64,000 nucleotides of DNA from Pseudomonas guariconensis. GTDB taxonomy: Bacteria > Pseudomonadota > Gammaproteobacteria > Pseudomonadales > Pseudomonadaceae. Location: positions 310,001 through 374,000 of the forward strand of contig NZ_JAMYBK010000001.1 of NCBI RefSeq assembly GCF_024127895.1, in the 5' to 3' direction. Shown piece by piece: positions 60,176 to 64,000 of this stretch (its first letter is position 1; every line of letters starts with the position of its first letter). A program made the position numbers and the translations under genes. The notes beneath the pieces are model-generated. The model made no database searches. It saw only the letters and a program-made list of their open reading frames with translations, and was not told where the DNA came from.

Positions 60176-61095
60176 TGCGCGTTCTTCTCGTCAGGGTAGT
60201 TGGGGACTTCGGCCAAGCGCCGAAGGCCGTTGAAATGGCTCGGATCGTCAAGAAAACGCAGCATCACCTGGCGCCACGTCGGGTCGGCGAAGGTCTGTAC
60301 GTGGCCACCTCGGGTCAGTTGCAACACCCGTGGCGGGGGGGCGTGCTGGTACAGGCGGATGGCGTTGTCCATGGGCACCAGGTTGTCGTCGATGCTGTGG
60401 AAGAACAGCTTGGGCGGGCTGTCCAGGCGCTCGATCGAGCGGATCGCACTGTCACCGTCCGGAACCAGCCAGGACAACGGCACCTGCAACGGCCAGGTCA
60501 GCCAGGACGCCCCCAGGGCGAAGCGCCCCACCTCGCGGTAGCTGGCCGGCACACCGTCGAACACCAGCGCACTGAAACGCTGGCGTTGTTCGGGGTGGGC
60601 AGCCAGGTAATGGATGGCCATGGCCCCGCCCAGGCTCTGGCCCAGCAGCACCAGCGGCTTGCCCTCGACCTCGGGCGCCTTGTCGAGCCAGTCCAGGGCT
60701 GCGGCGATGTCCTGGTAGACATCCGGCAGGCGCGCCTTGCCCTGGGACAGGCCATAGCCGCGGTAATCGATCATCAGCACCTGGTAGCCCTGTTCCGGCA
60801 ACCAGTAGCTGCCACCCAGGTGCCAGGCCAGGTTGCCGCCATTGCCGTGCAGGTGCAGCACCGTGCCCTTCACCTCGACCCCCGCCTTGGCCGGTAGCCA
60901 CCAGCCGTGCAGGCGCACGCCGTCGGCGGTGACCAGCGACACCTCGCGAAAGGCCAGGCGCGCCTTCTCGGGGGTGAACGGCTGGCCCGGTTCCGGGTAG
61001 AACAGCAGGCTGCTGCAGCCGCCCACGCCGAGCAACAGCAGCCCCAGGCACAGGCCGCGGCAGGCGTCAGAGAATGTTCGCGTAGTCGGCTTCAA
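60172..61095 (-). CDS. Alpha/beta-hydrolase lipoprotein
   Basis: 307 residues from a TTG. N-terminal hydrophobic segment with lipobox LGVGGC, then an alpha/beta hydrolase of the YfhR/BEM46 type: VLHLHGNGGN (oxyanion region), IDYRGYGLSQG, the nucleophile elbow LLGQSLGGAM, and the late His in GGHVQTF. Its start lies inside the end of the DUF1704 gene (29-nt overlap). No ATG is available that keeps the signal sequence. Substrate unknown. Confidence 0.85.
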   Translation of the reverse strand: MKPTTRTFSDACRGLCLGLLLLGVGGCSSLLFYPEPGQPFTPEKARLAFREVSLVTADGVRLHGWWLPAKAGVEVKGTVLHLHGNGGNLAWHLGGSYWLPEQGYQVLMIDYRGYGLSQGKARLPDVYQDIAAALDWLDKAPEVEGKPLVLLGQSLGGAMAIHYLAAHPEQRQRFSALVFDGVPASYREVGRFALGASWLTWPLQVPLSWLVPDGDSAIRSIERLDSPPKLFFHSIDDNLVPMDNAIRLYQHAPPPRVLQLTRGGHVQTFADPTWRQVMLRFLDDPSHFNGLRRLAEVPNYPDEKNAQ

Positions 61096-62344
61096 TACGG
61101 TCCAGGCTCAGGTGGTTGAGGAAGTTGGAGAAGCACATCCAGGCCGACAGCGCATTGAGGTCGCGGAACTGCTCCGGCAGGTACTTGGGCGGCTCCACCA
61201 GGCCTTCCTCGACCAGCTGGCGCAGGGTACGCATGTCTTCCAGGGTGGTCTTGCCGCAGAACAACAGGGGGATCTGCTCCAGCTTGCCCTTCTTCACGGC
61301 CAACTGAATGTAGTTGTAAACCATGATGAAGCCCTTGAGGTAGGACAAGTCCTTGGTGAACGGCAGGCCATCGGGCACCGAGCCACGGAACACCCGGCTC
61401 GCGTTGCTGTAGCTCTGCGCCATCTCGAAGCCCTGGCCACGGAAGAACTCGTAGACCTGCAGGAAGTCCGCGCCTTCCTCGACCATGTGGATGGCCCGGG
61501 TGCGGTTGGTCAGCTTGCGCAGGCGGCTGGGGTAGGAGGCGAAGGCGATCACCTCCATGAGGATGGCCAGGCCCTCCTGGGTCACGGTCGAGGAGGGCGG
61601 CCCCTTGGCCAGGAAGGTGCAGATCGGCTGGTTGAGGCCGTTGAGGGTGGTGCCCACGTGCACCAACCCCTCGTGCACCTCCAGGGCGCGCACGTCGCGA
61701 TTGTTGAACAGGGCGTCGGCGCGCACCTTGATGTAGTCGGCACCGGCCGCGGCATCGGCGACGATGCCGTCGGACTCGAACACGCGGATGGTCTCTTCGG
61801 CCTCGCCGAACACCTTGTTCAGCCGTCGCTGGAGGATCTCCACGGCTTCCTTGGCGGTCAGGTTCTTCGGCTCGTCCTTGAGGTCGCCGCGGCCGTCGAT
61901 GTTGTTGAGGTAGTCCGAGAGCATCAGGCCCAGGTCGGCGAGCGTCGGGTCGCCGGCATGGAAGGCATCGGAGGCCGCGCCATACAGCTCCTGGGAGATC
62001 AGGCCGAAGTCTTCGGTGCCGCGCGCCTCGAGCATGCGCACCACCATGCGGTACTCCTTGCACATCCGCCGCATGATCTGGCCGACCGGATTGAACTGGC
62101 CGAGCTGGCGGGTGATGTCACGCTCGATGCTCTGGAATTCCGACTTCACCGCGGCGGAGTCGAACGACAGGGGCCGCCCCTGGTAGTAGGCACGGTCCAC
62201 CGCAGGCGGCTCCTTGCCCTTGGCCTTGAGGAAGCCCTGGCGGATGTTGTCGTCCCACTTCACCGCATCGAGTACGCGGATGGGGGTCTGCGCCGCGACG
62301 ATGCGATCGGACAGCGTGCGTATGGTCTGCTGGTACTCGTCCAC
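61067..62344 (-). CDS. DUF1704/QEGLA-motif protein (putative metallopeptidase fold)
   Basis: 425 residues from GTG with AGGAG 8 nt upstream. Known in databases as flavohemoglobin expression-modulating QEGLA motif protein. It carries TQEGLA (255-260) and VHEGLVHVGTTLNG, that is H224-E-x-x-x-H229. HExxxH plus a second Glu is the zinc site of the related eukaryotic MATCAP tyrosine carboxypeptidases, so a carboxypeptidase-like activity is a reasonable inference. No flavohaemoglobin gene lies in this window. Confidence 0.88.
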   Translation of the reverse strand: MDEYQQTIRTLSDRIVAAQTPIRVLDAVKWDDNIRQGFLKAKGKEPPAVDRAYYQGRPLSFDSAAVKSEFQSIERDITRQLGQFNPVGQIMRRMCKEYRMVVRMLEARGTEDFGLISQELYGAASDAFHAGDPTLADLGLMLSDYLNNIDGRGDLKDEPKNLTAKEAVEILQRRLNKVFGEAEETIRVFESDGIVADAAAGADYIKVRADALFNNRDVRALEVHEGLVHVGTTLNGLNQPICTFLAKGPPSSTVTQEGLAILMEVIAFASYPSRLRKLTNRTRAIHMVEEGADFLQVYEFFRGQGFEMAQSYSNASRVFRGSVPDGLPFTKDLSYLKGFIMVYNYIQLAVKKGKLEQIPLLFCGKTTLEDMRTLRQLVEEGLVEPPKYLPEQFRDLNALSAWMCFSNFLNHLSLDRIEADYANIL

Positions 62345-62368
62345 CCCGGGACTCCTTGCTCGGATCGC

Positions 62369-62917
62369 TTATCTGCCCACGCGCTGGAAACGCGCCACTT
62401 CGACGAACAGGTCGGAATTGGCCGGATCGTCCAGGTAGGCCAGGACCCGCTCCGCCGGGCTGTCGATCAGCACGCCCGGGCCGTTGTCCTCCAGCCCCTC
62501 GGTGCTGCGCCCGCTCAGTTCCTTCTGCCCCACCGCCTCCTGGACCTGGTCGACATCGAGGTTGTAGACCACCAGTTCCTTGCCGTCGATCACTTCGAAA
62601 CCGCCGATCAGGAAGTTGCCACCCAGGCGCTTGGGCACGCCTGCCGACAGGTACCAGCGGTTGCCATGGCGGGAGACGGTGAAGACGTATTCCTCGGGGG
62701 CCTTGCCCTTGGCCGTGGCCACTGCCCGGTAGGCATCGGCGCCGCTGCGGCTGATGGCCAGTGTCAGGGGCTCGCCCCAGGCGTCCTTGCTGCTCCATTT
62801 GCCGAGCAGTTCCCTGGGCGCGGCCTGGTTGCTGGGCAAGGGTTCGTGGAAGGTCACCAGACAGCCGCCCAGCAGCAGGAATGACAAGGTCAACAACACC
62901 ACACGCCAGGCTTTCAT
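62369..62917 (-). CDS. Uncharacterised lipoprotein
   Basis: 182 residues. Signal peptide with lipobox LLLGGC (MKAWRVVLLTLSFLLLGGC), then a beta-rich domain with LLGKWSSKDAWGEPL, VSRHGNRWYLSAG and VLAYLDDPANSDLF. Recognised only as a conserved Pseudomonas lipoprotein. It lies 24 nt before the DUF1704 gene start, so it is likely the first gene of that operon. Confidence 0.85.
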   Translation of the reverse strand: MKAWRVVLLTLSFLLLGGCLVTFHEPLPSNQAAPRELLGKWSSKDAWGEPLTLAISRSGADAYRAVATAKGKAPEEYVFTVSRHGNRWYLSAGVPKRLGGNFLIGGFEVIDGKELVVYNLDVDQVQEAVGQKELSGRSTEGLEDNGPGVLIDSPAERVLAYLDDPANSDLFVEVARFQRVGR

Positions 62918-62963
62918 CGGGTTCTCCTTGAAAAGGTCGGGGCCAGCCCGGGCCGCTCGCAGC

Positions 62964-63668
62964 TCAGGCCGATGCCAGCACCAGATGCAGGTACCGGGTA
63001 AGGATAGCGAGCATCTGCCCATCGGCTTGAGAATTCGCGTCCTTGAGCAGGCACTGATATTCCATCTGCTCGATTATCGCCGTCAACATCTGGGCATCCT
63101 GCTCGGGATGGCGCGACCCGACGACCTGGAGCATCTGCCGCGCACCCTGCAGGAGGATCTGCTCGTGGGCACACACCAGCTCGGCCAGGCGCGGGCACAG
63201 CAGCGCCTCCTGGCGGAAGGCCTGCTCGGCCATGAGGAAGTCGCGGCGGCTGTGGAACTGGCGGCTGACGTAGTCGGCGGTCATGCGTGCCACCTCGTCG
63301 GCCAAGCGTGCACGCGACTGCGGGCTGCCGTCGCCCTGGGCGAGCAACTGGCGCAATACCACCTCGGTATTGGCCCACAGCTTGGCCATGTACGCGGCGC
63401 TGCGCTCGACGTACTGGGCGAAGGTATCGGTGAGCAGGTCCTCGATGTCCTTGAAGTAGTAGGTGGTGGCCGATAGTGGCACTCCCGCCTCGGCGGCCAC
63501 CGCCCGGTGGCGCACGCCACGCACGCCATCGCGCACGACGATGCGCATGGCGGCGTCGAGAATCTGCTGGCGGCGCTGTTCGCTGCCCTGGCGGGCGGTC
63601 TTGCGCCCTTGGTACTGCACGCTTTCGGCGACGGCGGTGGCCACGCCTGCCGCGCCCTGTTGGGCCAT
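62964..63668 (-). CDS. TetR-family transcriptional regulator
   Basis: 234 residues from ATG 63668. Helix-turn-helix domain with RRQQILDAAMRIVVRDGVRG, VRHRAVAAEAGVPLSATTYY and FKDIEDLLTDTF, typical TetR, after an Ala/Gln-rich N-terminal extension of about 25 residues. The C-terminal ligand domain is not assigned. Effector and targets are unknown; the operon 46 nt downstream (62917 leftward) is the simplest candidate. Confidence 0.92.
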   Translation of the reverse strand: MAQQGAAGVATAVAESVQYQGRKTARQGSEQRRQQILDAAMRIVVRDGVRGVRHRAVAAEAGVPLSATTYYFKDIEDLLTDTFAQYVERSAAYMAKLWANTEVVLRQLLAQGDGSPQSRARLADEVARMTADYVSRQFHSRRDFLMAEQAFRQEALLCPRLAELVCAHEQILLQGARQMLQVVGSRHPEQDAQMLTAIIEQMEYQCLLKDANSQADGQMLAILTRYLHLVLASA

Positions 63669-63716
63669 TGCGGGTGTCACGTCGGGTACCTCTGAATGTG
63701 GAAGCGGTGGGATGCA

Positions 63717-63962
63717 AGCTGCAAGCGGCAAGCTACAAGAAAAAGCCTGTGCACAGAGCCGGGGCTGCCTTGCAGCCCATCGCTGGCAAGCCAGCTCCCA
63801 CAAGGACCGCGCTGCTCTTGAGGTCTGCGCCGAACCATGTGGGGGCCTGCCGGCGATAGGGCAGCGAAGTGGCCCCAAATGACAGCTGGAAATCTTAACT
63901 GACCGGCGCGGTGCATGCCGAATGGCGCTTTCCTGTGGCGTGCAGCTTGTCGCTTGCCGCCC
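63717..63962. repeat. AAGCGGCAAG-type element split by a REP pair
   Basis: Left arm GCAAGCGGCAAGCTACAAGA with AAAAGC and a CTGTGCACAG core; right arm GCGCTTTCCTGTGG to GCTTGCCGC. About 180 nt including a REP pair separate them. Confidence 0.55.
63761..63876. repeat. REP pair, diverged GCTGGCAAGCCAGC type
   Basis: Left copy CATCGCTGGCAAGCCAGCTC, right copy GTGGGGGCCTGCCGGCGATA, with GGGGCTGC/GTGGCCCC outer stems. Less symmetrical than the other pairs. Confidence 0.7.
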
Positions 63963-63968
63963 AAAGAA

Positions 63969-63990
63969 AAGCCGCCTCGAAAGGCGGCTT
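63969..63990 (-). terminator. Terminator of a gene to the right of the window
   Basis: AAGCCGCC and GGCGGCTT form an 8-bp stem; read leftward it is followed by TTTTCTTT, so it should stop minus-strand transcription entering from beyond 64000. Confidence 0.85.
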
Positions 63991-64000
63991 GTTCAGGATG

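Larger units (their letters stand above)
63669..64000. other. Repeat-filled right-end gap, no gene
   Basis: Contains the two arms of an AAGCGGCAAG-type element (63717-63746 and 63925-63962), a REP pair between them, and a terminator belonging to a gene beyond the window. No coding frame is supported. Confidence 0.75.

Overview
The window is chromosomal DNA from a Pseudomonas, most likely the P. putida group. The evidence is high GC with strongly GC-rich third positions, conserved blocks such as mltF/purL, ypjD-ffh-rpsP-rimM-trmD-rplS, xerD-dsbC-hom-thrC and tsaB/adk/ppc, Pseudomonas-restricted small proteins, and many REP-type palindromes in intergenic gaps. No rRNA, tRNA, CRISPR array, prophage or complete insertion sequence was found.

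Layout. 1-2027 (minus) holds the N-terminal 675 codons of a large dermonecrotic-toxin-domain (DUF6543-like) protein running off the left edge. 2232-6072 has a Tat-exported multicopper oxidase, tadA and mltF, then a nested repeat gap containing a MITE-like insertion. 6073-10283 is purL plus a small Nif3/YqfO-like protein. 10382-18862 (minus) is the secretion/surface block: a PhoX-type phosphatase and a TpsB/TpsA two-partner secretion pair whose exoprotein is short and lacks a toxin tip. 19021-23529 has an L,D-transpeptidase, two divergent Nudix hydrolases, a gamma-carbonic anhydrase, a DUF1289 protein, a VUT-family transporter and purT. 23605-27191 (minus) carries an MHS-type transporter, a CorC/HlyC-type protein and YpjD. 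27722-31272 is translation and targeting: ffh, rpsP, rimM, trmD, rplS. 31395-37735 has a thioesterase, xerD, dsbC, hom, thrC, a degenerate receiver and a DUF3509-like protein. 37885-42499 has a TIGR02285 protein, a CoA-transferase, a YaeQ protein and recJ.

42751-44800 (minus) is an AT-richer three-gene cassette that looks acquired: a 2OG-Fe(II) oxygenase, a hydrophobic protein with a proline-rich tail, and a two-helix membrane protein. It is the best candidate here for an undescribed system; a modified membrane-active effector with an immunity protein is one reading, and it is inference. Next to it, 44801-45277 contains a long hairpin but no convincing gene.

45278-64000 returns to core genome: an old-yellow-enzyme reductase, an aminobutyraldehyde-type dehydrogenase, a DUF533 protein, rsmJ, a protein with a tandem internal repeat, an extensin-family protein, a PEP-mutase-family enzyme, a DUF72 protein, tsaB, adk, ppc, a DUF4398 lipoprotein with an OmpA-family partner, a coupled operon headed by a DUF1704/QEGLA protein, a lipoprotein and a TetR regulator. 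A second repeat family, hairpins with AAGCGGCAAG-type arms around a GTGCAC-like core, recurs at six gaps. At three of them REP pairs lie within or beside the element.
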